Shown here piece after piece: positions 18,699 to 26,440 of a stretch of 64,000 nt of DNA (positions are counted from its first letter, which is position 1; every line of letters starts with the position of its first letter). Both the position numbers and the translations under genes were made by a program. Below the pieces are notes generated by a model. The model was given only the letters and a program-made list of their open reading frames with translations, ran no database searches and was not told the origin of the DNA. The DNA comes from JANYCO01 sp031416415 (GTDB lineage: Bacteria > Bacteroidota > Bacteroidia > Cytophagales > Cytophagaceae): positions 9,903 through 73,902 of the forward strand of contig JANOTP010000235.1 in NCBI GenBank assembly GCA_031416415.1, in the 5' to 3' direction.

Positions 18699-19598
18699 AT
18701 GGAACTTAAAATTAAAGATTTAGGTAAATTATTAAAGACAACATTTAAAGAATGGAACCATAAAGATCCATTTAGACAAAGTGCAGTCATTGCCTACTAT
18801 GCGGTATTTAGCATGCCTGGATTATTGATTTTAATTATCACAATTACTGGATATTTCTGGAGCAAGGAAGCAGTTAATGAAAATATCTTAAGTCAGATAT
18901 CAAGCACAATGGGTCCTGATACAGCTGCCCAAATAGGGGACATGTTAAAAAATTCCGAAAAGGCTGATTCTACCATTTGGCGTTCAATACTTGGTATTGG
19001 TATTTTATTGGTTGGAGCTACTGGAGTTTTTGTAGAATTACAAAAAATATTAAATTTAATTTGGGAAGTTAAGGCAGTACCAAAAAAAGGAATTTTAATA
19101 ATGGTCAGAGCAAGACTTTTTTCGTTTGGATTAATTGTAGCTATAGCATTTTTACTTTTAATCTCTCTCGTTATTTCCACTTTATTAACAGTAGTAAGTG
19201 CAAAAATACAAATCAATACATCACACTTTATGGAAATAATTTTAAATGTTTTTAATTTTATTTTTTCCCTTTTAGTAATATCTATCTTATTTGCTCTAAT
19301 GTTTAAAATTTTGCCCGATGCAAAAATAAAATGGAAACATGTTTGGCTTGGGTCTTTAGTTACCGGACTATTATTTACTATTGGCAAATCAGCGTTAGCT
19401 TTGTATTTTGGAAAAGCTGATCCTGGTTCAGGTTACGGAGCAGCAGGCTCTATAATATTAATCTTACTATGGGTATCGTACTCTTCAATGATTATGTTTT
19501 TTGGTGCACAATTTACCGCAACTTATGCTGCAATGTATTCAGGCAAAGTTCCTCCTACTGAAATTGCTACAGCAGATCCCAAAACTACTATTGATTAA
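18699..19598 (+). CDS. YihY/BrkB family inner-membrane protein
   Basis: A 299-residue polytopic protein with about six membrane helices. It has the family start (KEWNHKDPFRQSAVIAYYAV), the GATGVFVELQKILNLIWEV segment and the GAAGSIILILLWVSYSSMI block. Once called ribonuclease BN in error, the family is now described only as membrane proteins of unclear function, often linked with stress regulons. Only 21 bases follow the upstream gene, supporting co-transcription. Confidence 0.94.
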   Translation: MELKIKDLGKLLKTTFKEWNHKDPFRQSAVIAYYAVFSMPGLLILIITITGYFWSKEAVNENILSQISSTMGPDTAAQIGDMLKNSEKADSTIWRSILGIGILLVGATGVFVELQKILNLIWEVKAVPKKGILIMVRARLFSFGLIVAIAFLLLISLVISTLLTVVSAKIQINTSHFMEIILNVFNFIFSLLVISILFALMFKILPDAKIKWKHVWLGSLVTGLLFTIGKSALALYFGKADPGSGYGAAGSIILILLWVSYSSMIMFFGAQFTATYAAMYSGKVPPTEIATADPKTTID

Positions 19599-19633
19599 AT
19601 TATATCTTACTATTATTTTGGCAAATAAAAAAT

Positions 19634-20836
19634 ATGAATCTAACAACAGGATATCCCTACTGGTTAATAAATAGTGGCCTTCCAGTTAATTATCCAAAAC
19701 TACATCAATCAATTAAAACAGATGTTGTCATAATCGGCGGTGGAATTTCGGGAGCATTAACAGCCTATTATCTTATAAATGCAGGGATCAATTGTATTGT
19801 AGTAGATTCAAGAACAATTGGCTTAGGAAGCACTTGCGCGAGTACTTCCTTATTGCAATACGAATTAGACAAACCATTGTCAGAACTTATAGGTCAAATT
19901 GGTTTACAATCAGCTACACAAGCTTATAGATTATGCTCAGAAGCAATAGATACAATACAAAAAATATCAGAAAAAATAAAATTTACAAAATTTGAAAAAC
20001 AAAAAAGTCTTTTTTTTGCAGCACATAAAAAAGATACGGCTCTAATAAAAGCTGAATTTATAGCGCGCCAAAAAGCTGGATTTAAAGTACAATTATTAGA
20101 TGAACTTGATATAAAAGAACACTATAATTTTTCTTCTCAATCAGGTATACTTTCTTCTCAAGCCGCCACTACCGATGCCTATATGTTTACTCATGCATTA
20201 CTAAAAAATAGCAGTAAAAAAGGCCTTCAAGTATTTGACAGAACGGTGATATCAACTATAGACTATAAAAAAAATGGGGTTAAACTAGCTACAGAAAATG
20301 GACATATTATATCCGCAAATAAGATTGTAAATGCATCTGGCTATGAAGTAACAGAATTTATTAATAAAAAAATCGTACAATTAAGCTCTACTTATGCTTT
20401 TGCCTCCGAACGGTTAGAATCAACTAGTTCGCCATGGAATAAAAAAGCACTCTTATGGAATACCGCCGACCCCTATTTATATATGCGCTTAACCAACGAC
20501 AATAGAATAATTGTTGGTGGAAGAGATGAAGATTTTTACAACCCTATAAAACGTGACAAACTTATAAAAGCAAAAACTGCTTTACTACAAAAAGATTTTA
20601 AGAAATTATTTCCTTCAATAGACCTTAGCCCTGAATATAGTTGGACTGGAACATTTGGATCTACAAAGGATGCGCTTCCCTATATAGGAACCTATAATAA
20701 AACACCAAACACCTATTATGCACTGGGTTTTGGCGGCAATGGCATTACCTTTAGTGTAATTGCAGCCCAAATTATATGCGATTTAATTACAGGTGTTAAA
20801 AATAAAGATGCATTACTATTTTCTTTTAATAGATAA
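19634..20836 (+). CDS. FAD-dependent oxidoreductase (DAO family)
   Basis: A 400-residue flavoprotein of the glycine/D-amino-acid oxidase superfamily. The Rossmann motif GGGISG is at about 35-40, followed by YYLINAGINCIVVDS. The C-terminal GFGGNGITFSVIAAQII closes the FAD site. Soluble; oxidises an amine or amino acid of unknown identity. Several Bacteroidota and proteobacterial members lie in stress operons, and here it follows the TspO-iron permease-YihY genes by 35 bases. A near-match to the -7 box (TTATTTTG) overlaps that gap, so it may also have its own promoter. Confidence 0.9.
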   Translation: MNLTTGYPYWLINSGLPVNYPKLHQSIKTDVVIIGGGISGALTAYYLINAGINCIVVDSRTIGLGSTCASTSLLQYELDKPLSELIGQIGLQSATQAYRLCSEAIDTIQKISEKIKFTKFEKQKSLFFAAHKKDTALIKAEFIARQKAGFKVQLLDELDIKEHYNFSSQSGILSSQAATTDAYMFTHALLKNSSKKGLQVFDRTVISTIDYKKNGVKLATENGHIISANKIVNASGYEVTEFINKKIVQLSSTYAFASERLESTSSPWNKKALLWNTADPYLYMRLTNDNRIIVGGRDEDFYNPIKRDKLIKAKTALLQKDFKKLFPSIDLSPEYSWTGTFGSTKDALPYIGTYNKTPNTYYALGFGGNGITFSVIAAQIICDLITGVKNKDALLFSFNR

Positions 20837-20944
20837 CACCTCTTTAAAATATCTATTCAGTTATACTATTTATTTTTCAATAGTAAATAACATAGCATTC
20901 AGTTAACTAACAAAAAAACTACCTATAATTGATATGTGAATAAT

Positions 20945-20999
20945 GTAACTTATTGAGGTAAGATTGCAACATTGATGGATTTATTTAATTCTATATTTG
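20945..20999 (+). promoter_or_regulatory. promoter of YtxH gene with shared GTAAC/TGYAA element, copy 3
   Basis: GTAAC at 20945, TGCAA at 20965 and an exact -7 box TATATTTG at 20992-20999 reproduce the spacing of the elements at 13372 and 14539. ATTG at 20971-20974 is a candidate -33 element, 17 bases from the -7 box. The YtxH gene starts 43 bases downstream. Confidence 0.55.
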
Positions 21000-21041
21000 T
21001 AATAACAAAAGGATATATAATTAACCTAAAAAATAAAAATC

Positions 21042-21320
21042 ATGAGCACAGGAAAAATAATAGTAGGTGTAATAGCAGGTGTAGCCGCTGGAGCATTATT
21101 GGGTGTATTATTCGCACCAGACAAAGGGTCAGAAACTAGAAAAAAAATTGCAAAAAAAGGAACTGACACTGTTGAGGATTTAAAAGAAAAATTTGAAGAA
21201 TTGTTAAGTACTTTTACAGATAAGTTTAGCGAAGCTAAAGATGAAGCGAGCAACTTATATGAAAAGGGAAAAAACAAAGCAGATGATCTTAAAAAAGATG
21301 CAAAAACAGTTATGAACTAA
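21042..21320 (+). CDS. YtxH domain-containing protein
   Basis: A 92-residue protein with one N-terminal hydrophobic helix (IIVGVIAGVAAGALLGVLFA) followed directly by PDKGSETRKKIAKKG and an amphipathic Lys/Glu-rich helix. This is the YtxH architecture, with a membrane-anchored helical tail similar to LEA or apolipoprotein repeats. Family members are induced by general stress; the mechanism is unknown. It closes the stress/envelope block and has its own strong promoter and terminator. Confidence 0.93.
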   Translation: MSTGKIIVGVIAGVAAGALLGVLFAPDKGSETRKKIAKKGTDTVEDLKEKFEELLSTFTDKFSEAKDEASNLYEKGKNKADDLKKDAKTVMN

Positions 21321-21342
21321 TTTAAAACTTCATAATCAGAGT

Positions 21343-21384
21343 ATAATCCTGTACAAAAAAATAAGTTTTTTTGTACAGGATTAT
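21343..21384. terminator. bidirectional terminator
   Basis: Perfect 18-base arms (ATAATCCTGTACAAAAAA and its complement) with a 6-base loop, between convergent genes. The poly-A and poly-T parts give U-tracts on both strands. Confidence 0.85.
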
Positions 21385-21400
21385 CTTTTATAACTAAAAA

Positions 21401-22009
21401 TTATTTTTTCAACTTCAAATCATCACTGGTCCCATCTTTTCCGTCTCCACCAACTGAGCTTAATCTATAGCCACCTTCTTTTGTAAGAGTATAACCCATA
21501 TTGTTTCCCCAACAATCTTGGTACCATTCACGTTTAAGCGGATCGTTCCCGATAAGATCTGTAAGGCTAGCGGGATAATATCCAAGGTGAGATTTATATT
21601 TTTCCATAGCCTGAGCCATTCGATTCATTCGATTTTCTGTTAATCCCGATTTAGAATACTGATTAAAAACCAAAATCACGGCAACTGCAATGGTTACTGT
21701 GAAAATACTAGAAATGACCACTACTCTTGATTGCTTGCGAATTATACATGTGATTTCCGTCCATACTTTTGCAAAATCAGGCGAAGTTCCATCTGGATTG
21801 CTACTAGATATTTTTCCAAGCTGAATAAACTTAACAACAAAATAAATAAGTAAACCAACAAACACTAATGGGATAAAGAATCTATAAATTCTTATTAGAA
21901 CAGGGAAAGTGATTAAAAGCAAAAGTACCAATATGCCAATGAGTATCCAGTCTATATTTTTCATTGGTTCTGGCTTATCCGTAACCAAACGATCATTATT
22001 ATTATCCAT
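21401..22009 (-). CDS. membrane protein with GspG/pseudopilin-like C-terminal domain
   Basis: A 202-residue protein. Two adjacent N-terminal membrane helices (DWILIGILVLLLLITFPVLI and FFIPLVFVGLLIYFVVKFI) precede a third at about 100-120. The C-terminal 75 residues (MAQAMEKYKSHLGYYPASLT, NPDLK-like NDPLKREWYQDCWGN, GGDGKDGTSDDL) resemble the soluble domain of type II secretion pseudopilin GspG, including the Asp-rich end that binds calcium in GspG. It lacks the prepilin peptidase site and has extra membrane helices, so it is probably not a true pseudopilin. Function unknown. Confidence 0.8.
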   Translation of the reverse strand: MDNNNDRLVTDKPEPMKNIDWILIGILVLLLLITFPVLIRIYRFFIPLVFVGLLIYFVVKFIQLGKISSSNPDGTSPDFAKVWTEITCIIRKQSRVVVISSIFTVTIAVAVILVFNQYSKSGLTENRMNRMAQAMEKYKSHLGYYPASLTDLIGNDPLKREWYQDCWGNNMGYTLTKEGGYRLSSVGGDGKDGTSDDLKLKK

Positions 22010-22122
22010 AATTCTTAATTATTAAAATATTTACCCCTAAATTACGAATAATGCTGGTATTTAAATTGACAAGGCTCATTAATTTTCTTTCAAAAAATCC
22101 TTTCAAAATTGGCAGAATTATG

Positions 22123-22130
22123 TATTTTTG
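22123..22130 (+). promoter_or_regulatory. -7 promoter element of the lemA-TPM operon
   Basis: TATTTTTG matches TANNTTTG exactly, 31 bases upstream of lemA. TTTC at 22101-22104, 18 bases away, is a possible -33 element. Confidence 0.55.
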
Positions 22131-22161
22131 CTAGTAATAAAACCTAAATCATTAATAGAAT

Positions 22162-22740
22162 ATGAAAAGATTATTTTTAAACCTAATTATACTTATCTCT
22201 GCCGTTTCTCTTAGCTCATGTGGTTATAATAGCATGGTCGAAAAACAAGAAGCTGTTGAAGGTCAATGGGCACAAGTACAAAACGTTTACCAAAGAAGAA
22301 TGGATCTTATTCCAAATTTAGTAGAAACAGTAAAAGGTGTTGCTAATTTTGAAAGAGGTACTTTGGAAGCAGTAGTGCAGGCAAGAGCAGAAGCAACCAA
22401 AACTACTATTAACGCAAACGATCTTACTCCAGAGAAAGTTGCCCAATTCCAAAAAGCACAAGAAGGCCTTACAGGTGCTCTTTCTAAGTTTATGAGTATT
22501 GTTGAAAATTATCCTGACTTAAAATCAAATCAGAACTTTAGTGAATTACAAGCTCAACTTGAAGGTACAGAAAACAGAATTACTGTCGAACGAATGAAAT
22601 TCAATGCAACTGTTCAGGATTACAACACTTATATCCGTAAATTCCCTAACAACATGACCGCTGGAATGTTTAGTTTTGAGAAAAAAGGTTATTTCGAAGC
22701 TTCAGCTGGAGCAGATAAAGCACCAACTGTTAAATTCTAA
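22162..22740 (+). CDS. lemA: LemA family lipoprotein
   Basis: A 192-residue protein with a lipoprotein signal (LILISAVSLSSCGYNSM, Cys20) and the LemA core: VEGQWAQVQNVYQRRMDLIP, NLVETVKGVANFERGTLEAV, ENYPDLKSNQNF. LemA proteins form a long four-helix bundle at the membrane with unknown biochemical role. LemA genes typically sit next to TPM-domain genes, exactly as here, where three TPM genes follow. Cell-envelope quality control is inferred from linkage, not shown. Confidence 0.96.
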   Translation: MKRLFLNLIILISAVSLSSCGYNSMVEKQEAVEGQWAQVQNVYQRRMDLIPNLVETVKGVANFERGTLEAVVQARAEATKTTINANDLTPEKVAQFQKAQEGLTGALSKFMSIVENYPDLKSNQNFSELQAQLEGTENRITVERMKFNATVQDYNTYIRKFPNNMTAGMFSFEKKGYFEASAGADKAPTVKF

Positions 22741-22749
22741 AGAAATAAG

Positions 22750-23187
22750 ATGGCAAAAGATTTATTTAACGAGGCTCAACAAAAAGCTATCGTGGATTCT
22801 ATAAAAGCTGCAGAATTGAATACTTCTGGAGAAGTACAAGTACACATTGAAAATACTTGTAATAAAGAAGTAATGGATAGAGCAACCGAAGTTTTTTCTA
22901 CTTTAAACATGCACAAAACAAAATTGCGTAATGGAGTTTTGTTTTACTTAGCAGTAAAGGATAAAAAATTTGCTATTCTGGGAGACTCTGGAATTAATGC
23001 TGCTGTAGCCCCAGACTTCTGGGAGTCCATTAAAAACCAAATGCAAGTCGAATTTCGTCAAGGCAAATTTACAGAAGGCCTTTGTGAAGGTATTCGCAAA
23101 GCGGGAGATCAACTTCGAAGTCATTTCCCCTACCAGTCTGATGATGTAAACGAATTACCAGACGATATATCGTTTTCAAATAATTAA
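22750..23187 (+). CDS. TPM domain protein 1 (soluble)
   Basis: A 145-residue protein consisting of a single TPM domain (TGEV-like SGEVQVHIENTC, NGVLFYLAVKDKKFAILGD, GIRKAGDQLRSHFP) without signal peptide or membrane helix, so cytoplasmic. TPM domains (named for TLP18.3, Psb32 and MOLO-1) are phosphatase-like or chaperone-like folds. It starts nine bases after lemA, and the three LemA/TPM/TPM genes look co-transcribed. The soluble form beside membrane TPM proteins is the common Bacteroidota arrangement. Confidence 0.93.
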   Translation: MAKDLFNEAQQKAIVDSIKAAELNTSGEVQVHIENTCNKEVMDRATEVFSTLNMHKTKLRNGVLFYLAVKDKKFAILGDSGINAAVAPDFWESIKNQMQVEFRQGKFTEGLCEGIRKAGDQLRSHFPYQSDDVNELPDDISFSNN

Positions 23188-23202
23188 TTAAACTAACAAA
23201 AT

Positions 23203-23236
23203 AGAGGGGACAGATTTTCTTTCCCCTCTTTCAATT
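23203..23236 (+). terminator. hairpin inside the lemA-TPM cluster
   Basis: Arms AGAGGGGA and TCCCCTCT with a T-rich tail lie between TPM genes 1 and 2. It may reduce readthrough, so TPM genes 2 and 3 could be expressed at a lower level than lemA. Confidence 0.6.
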
Positions 23237-23241
23237 TTACC

Positions 23242-23988
23242 GTGATAAAAAAAATAACCTTATTTCTATTATCTATCCTGTCGTCCATAGCAATGCTATC
23301 TGCACAGGATGAAAAAAGCATTCCAGCCAAACCTTCATCGCCAATGATGGTGAACGACTTTGCAGGAATTCTAAACGGCAACACTAATGCTCTTGAAGCT
23401 AAATTAAGAGCGTATAACGACTCTACGTCTACACAAATTGTAGTAGTTACGGTATCCACGCTTAATGGATATGACATCGCTGATTTCTCACAAAAACTTG
23501 CCGAAAGTTGGGGTATAGGTCAGAAAGGCAAAAACAATGGACTACTTATTTTAGTTGCTTCAAGCGAGCGTAAGATGAGAATTGAAGTAGGTTATGGTTT
23601 AGAAGCGCTTGTTCCAGATGCAAAAGCAAAATGGATTGAAACGAATATTATGAAACCTGCCTTCAAACAAAATGATTATGTTGGTGGAATTGATGGTGCA
23701 GTGAATGAGATTATAAGTAGAGCTTCAGGTGCATACAATAGAGACGGTTCGGAAACAGATAAGAAATCGGAAAGCAAAGGAACCAACTGGATTATCTGGA
23801 TTCTTATACTTGGCTTCATTGGATACAGTATGTTTAGAAAACGTACAAGTGGCTACTCTAGGTACTCTTCAGGAGGAACCATATTTGGTGGCGGTGGCTT
23901 TGGTGGTGGTGGAAGTTCTGGTGGAAGTAGTTTTGGTGGCTTTGGTGGTGGAAGTTTTGGCGGTGGCGGTGCCAGCGGAGATTGGTAA
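23242..23988 (+). CDS. TPM domain protein 2, membrane anchored, Gly-rich tail
   Basis: A 248-residue protein starting with GTG at 23242. Signal peptide (LFLLSILSSIAMLSAQ), TPM domain at about 35-165 (VNDFAGILNG, STQIVVVTVSTLNGYD, MRIEVGYGLEALVPD), a membrane helix (WIIWILILGFIGYSMF) and a C-terminal Gly/Ser-rich tail ending SGDW. This is the YgcG/beta-propeller-associated TPM architecture with the TPM domain outside the membrane. The GTG start is chosen because it precedes the only signal peptide; no ATG lies nearby. Part of the lemA cluster. Confidence 0.92.
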   Translation: MIKKITLFLLSILSSIAMLSAQDEKSIPAKPSSPMMVNDFAGILNGNTNALEAKLRAYNDSTSTQIVVVTVSTLNGYDIADFSQKLAESWGIGQKGKNNGLLILVASSERKMRIEVGYGLEALVPDAKAKWIETNIMKPAFKQNDYVGGIDGAVNEIISRASGAYNRDGSETDKKSESKGTNWIIWILILGFIGYSMFRKRTSGYSRYSSGGTIFGGGGFGGGGSSGGSSFGGFGGGSFGGGGASGDW

Positions 23989-24028
23989 GCCTATTTTAAA
24001 TTGAAGTAATATAAAAATTAAAAAATAC

Positions 24029-24811
24029 ATGTTTCGATATTTCTTTTTACTATTCTTTCTTTTTTTAAGCAATACACTACTGGCACAAGACGCTATTGAC
24101 GTGGCTCCAAGGCCAGAACCTAAAAGACTTGTAAACGATTTAGCTGGGCTTCTAACTGAACCAAAAAGAACAGAAGCGCTAGAATTTAAACTTAAAAAAC
24201 TAAACGACTCACTTGGCATAGAAATATTTATTGTTACGATCGAATCGCTTCGTAATATTGCTGTAACCAATTATGCTATCGAACTGGCCAATAGTTGGGA
24301 AGATTCCAATGATAAAGAAAATGGAATTTTTATTCTATTCGATTTTGAAGACAGAGAATATGCCATTATACCAGGAACTAGATTTAAAGAAAAATTCGAA
24401 CCTGTAATTATAAAAAAGATAGAGGACCACTATATGAGGCCTCATTTTAAAAAGAAAGAATTTTATGAAGGTTTTTCTGTTGCCGCAGACGCAATAACGA
24501 ATCATATCACAGGTAAACTAACCGATACAGAACTTAAAACAGACGATCAATATAATATATATATAATTACAATAGGTATACTTTTATTTTTCCTCCTTTT
24601 ATTTCCATTTTATCAATACCAACAATTTCAAAAACATCATTTTGGTACAAAGCGAATTGGCTTCGTTTCAGCTTTCATGTTGATGAATCACTTCCAACCC
24701 GCACACAGCACGTTTGAAGATTTTAAAAAAGGCACTGGACCGTTTTCCGTTACGGGTGCTTCTGTCGCTAGTTTTGGCGGAGGCGCTGGCGGTAGCTGGG
24801 GAGGATGGTAG
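24029..24811 (+). CDS. TPM domain protein 3, membrane anchored
   Basis: A 260-residue relative of the preceding gene: signal peptide (FFLLFFLFLSNTLLAQ), TPM domain (VNDLAGLLTEPKRTEALE, EIFIVTIESLRNIAVTNYAI, AIIPGTRFKEKFEPVIIKKI), then a membrane helix at about 178-195 and a Gly-rich tail ending GGSWGGW. The sequence around the TPM core has drifted further from the consensus than in the two preceding genes. It may be a specialised paralogue; the third TPM gene in one cluster is noteworthy. Confidence 0.9.
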   Translation: MFRYFFLLFFLFLSNTLLAQDAIDVAPRPEPKRLVNDLAGLLTEPKRTEALEFKLKKLNDSLGIEIFIVTIESLRNIAVTNYAIELANSWEDSNDKENGIFILFDFEDREYAIIPGTRFKEKFEPVIIKKIEDHYMRPHFKKKEFYEGFSVAADAITNHITGKLTDTELKTDDQYNIYIITIGILLFFLLLFPFYQYQQFQKHHFGTKRIGFVSAFMLMNHFQPAHSTFEDFKKGTGPFSVTGASVASFGGGAGGSWGGW

Positions 24812-24828
24812 TAGTTACAGTTAAAAGG

Positions 24829-24880
24829 AACAGTGAAGGATTAAGAAATAAATCTGTTTATTCTTCACTGTTTCTTTTTC
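24829..24880 (+). terminator. terminator of the lemA-TPM cluster
   Basis: Arms AACAGTGAAG and CTTCACTGTT with imperfect extensions, followed by TCTTTTTC. Confidence 0.75.
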
Positions 24881-24898
24881 CTAATATATCTTAGGTCT

Positions 24899-25537
24899 AT
24901 GGTTTTAATACGATTTTTAAAACAACAAAACTGGTGGTACGTAATAGCATGCCTTATTTGTCTGTTGCTCTTTCAATATATTTATTTGAGCATCGGCTGG
25001 TCATTATTATTTGCTAGCAGTTTTCTCATCTTCTACAGCCTAAAATTTGCTGAAAAATATAATAACCAATTTATTGATCGATTAAAATTGTTCTTTTACT
25101 TTCTTTATTTCACTTTATTTTTTCTCTCTACAGGTTCATACGGAACTAGAATACTCGTTATAACTCTCTTTCCCTTTTTCGCTTTTATTTTGTATTTTTA
25201 TACACTGCTTATTTTCTACAAAAACGAAATGGAAAAAAAAGGAACAACTATTAAAAAACCTTATTGGCTTATTATTATATTTATTCAAACCATACTCATG
25301 GCGGGAATAGCAATATGGGCAATAACCCAAAAGGTAGAAGCTGAAAAACAAAAAATACTAGCATTTACTGCTAAAGAAGAAGCTGTAAAAAATATCCACT
25401 TAGCTTCAATTGAAAAGGATGAAAAGGCAAAAGCAAAAGCGGAAATTGAAAAACAAATCTTAATTGCCGAACAAGCGAAAGCAGAAGCCTTGGTATATAA
25501 AAAACTCTACGAAAATTCTTTAAAACGTAAAAAGTAA
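24899..25537 (+). CDS. membrane protein with C-terminal coiled coil
   Basis: A 212-residue protein with about five hydrophobic helices in the first 145 residues and then a cytoplasmic, Lys/Glu/Ala-rich coiled coil (EAEKQKILAFTAKEEAVKNI to LYENSLKRKK). The family is not recognised. The layout resembles the sensory half of a membrane receptor that has lost its output domain. It ends one base before the start of the Crp/Fnr-type regulator, so the two are probably co-translated, and a membrane sensor that modulates the regulator is a reasonable guess. Confidence 0.75.
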   Translation: MVLIRFLKQQNWWYVIACLICLLLFQYIYLSIGWSLLFASSFLIFYSLKFAEKYNNQFIDRLKLFFYFLYFTLFFLSTGSYGTRILVITLFPFFAFILYFYTLLIFYKNEMEKKGTTIKKPYWLIIIFIQTILMAGIAIWAITQKVEAEKQKILAFTAKEEAVKNIHLASIEKDEKAKAKAEIEKQILIAEQAKAEALVYKKLYENSLKRKK

Positions 25538-25538
25538 T

Positions 25539-26237
25539 ATGGACCCCGAGGCAAACTTTCTTGTTTTACGAAACCATGTGCTTTTCAAACAGCTTACTTA
25601 CAAGGAATGCAGTCAACTCAATATTGTATCGGGTTTTATAAAACCTAAAAAAAACGAATATGTTTACTTCGATAAATTCAGTCATGACCGCCTCTATTTT
25701 TTAAAAAAAGGTTATATAAAAATTGGCTACTACGACGAACAAGGTAACGAAGTAGTACGCGAAATGCTGAAAGAAGGCGATATATTTGGACAAATTGGAT
25801 TGGAACGTTACGACAACGAAGGTGAATTTGCCCAAGCCATAAAAGGAGAAGCCTCTATTTGTAGCTTTACGATTGAAGATTTTGAAAAAATATTAACTAA
25901 ACGACCTGATTTGGCTATCTCTTTTACAAAACTGGTTGGCTTAAAATTTAAAAAACTTCAAAACCGACTTTCGAATATTGTTTTCAAAGATGTAAAACAA
26001 CGTTTAATAGACTTTTTTATAACATTTTCAGAAAATAACAATCCAGAGAATTCGGACAAAATCACCATCCAAAACTATCTTACCCATGCCGACATTGCGA
26101 GTCTAATAGGATCTACTCGTCAAACGGTGACTACTCTTATCAATAAAATGGACGAAGATGGGATTATAGTGTTCGAACGTAAACAAATAGTGATACCAAG
26201 CTTAAAGGGTTTAAAATCTTATTCTATTTCTAATTAA
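25539..26237 (+). CDS. Crp/Fnr family transcriptional regulator
   Basis: A 232-residue regulator: cyclic-nucleotide-binding-like beta-barrel at about 10-125 (YFLKKGYIKIGYYDEQGNEV, LKEGDIFGQIGLE), a dimerisation helix, and a winged helix-turn-helix at about 185-225 (LTHADIASLIGSTRQTVTTL, INKMDEDGIIVFERKQIVI). No Cys ligands of an FNR iron-sulfur cluster are visible, and the phosphate-binding cassette of CRP is not well conserved, so the signal is unknown. It follows the membrane coiled-coil gene with a one-base gap. Confidence 0.93.
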   Translation: MDPEANFLVLRNHVLFKQLTYKECSQLNIVSGFIKPKKNEYVYFDKFSHDRLYFLKKGYIKIGYYDEQGNEVVREMLKEGDIFGQIGLERYDNEGEFAQAIKGEASICSFTIEDFEKILTKRPDLAISFTKLVGLKFKKLQNRLSNIVFKDVKQRLIDFFITFSENNNPENSDKITIQNYLTHADIASLIGSTRQTVTTLINKMDEDGIIVFERKQIVIPSLKGLKSYSISN

Positions 26238-26440
26238 GAAGCTTTCTCCATCCCTTTAAAACACTCCTGATTAAATTTTGCTCAGATTAATAACATAATA
26301 TGACCTGAACATCAGCTTTTTATTTTTATTTACGTATCTATATTCTCAATTGACTTCAAAAAAATAGTACTTACCATAAAAAATTAATCATACTTCGACA
26401 GAAATGATTAGTTTATTTAATAAAGTGTGAAATAACATAT

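Noticed and set aside
18893..19387. 164-codon minus-strand frame within the YihY gene
   Set aside because: It is antisense to a clear YihY protein and shows no domain; a shadow of biased AT-rich codons.
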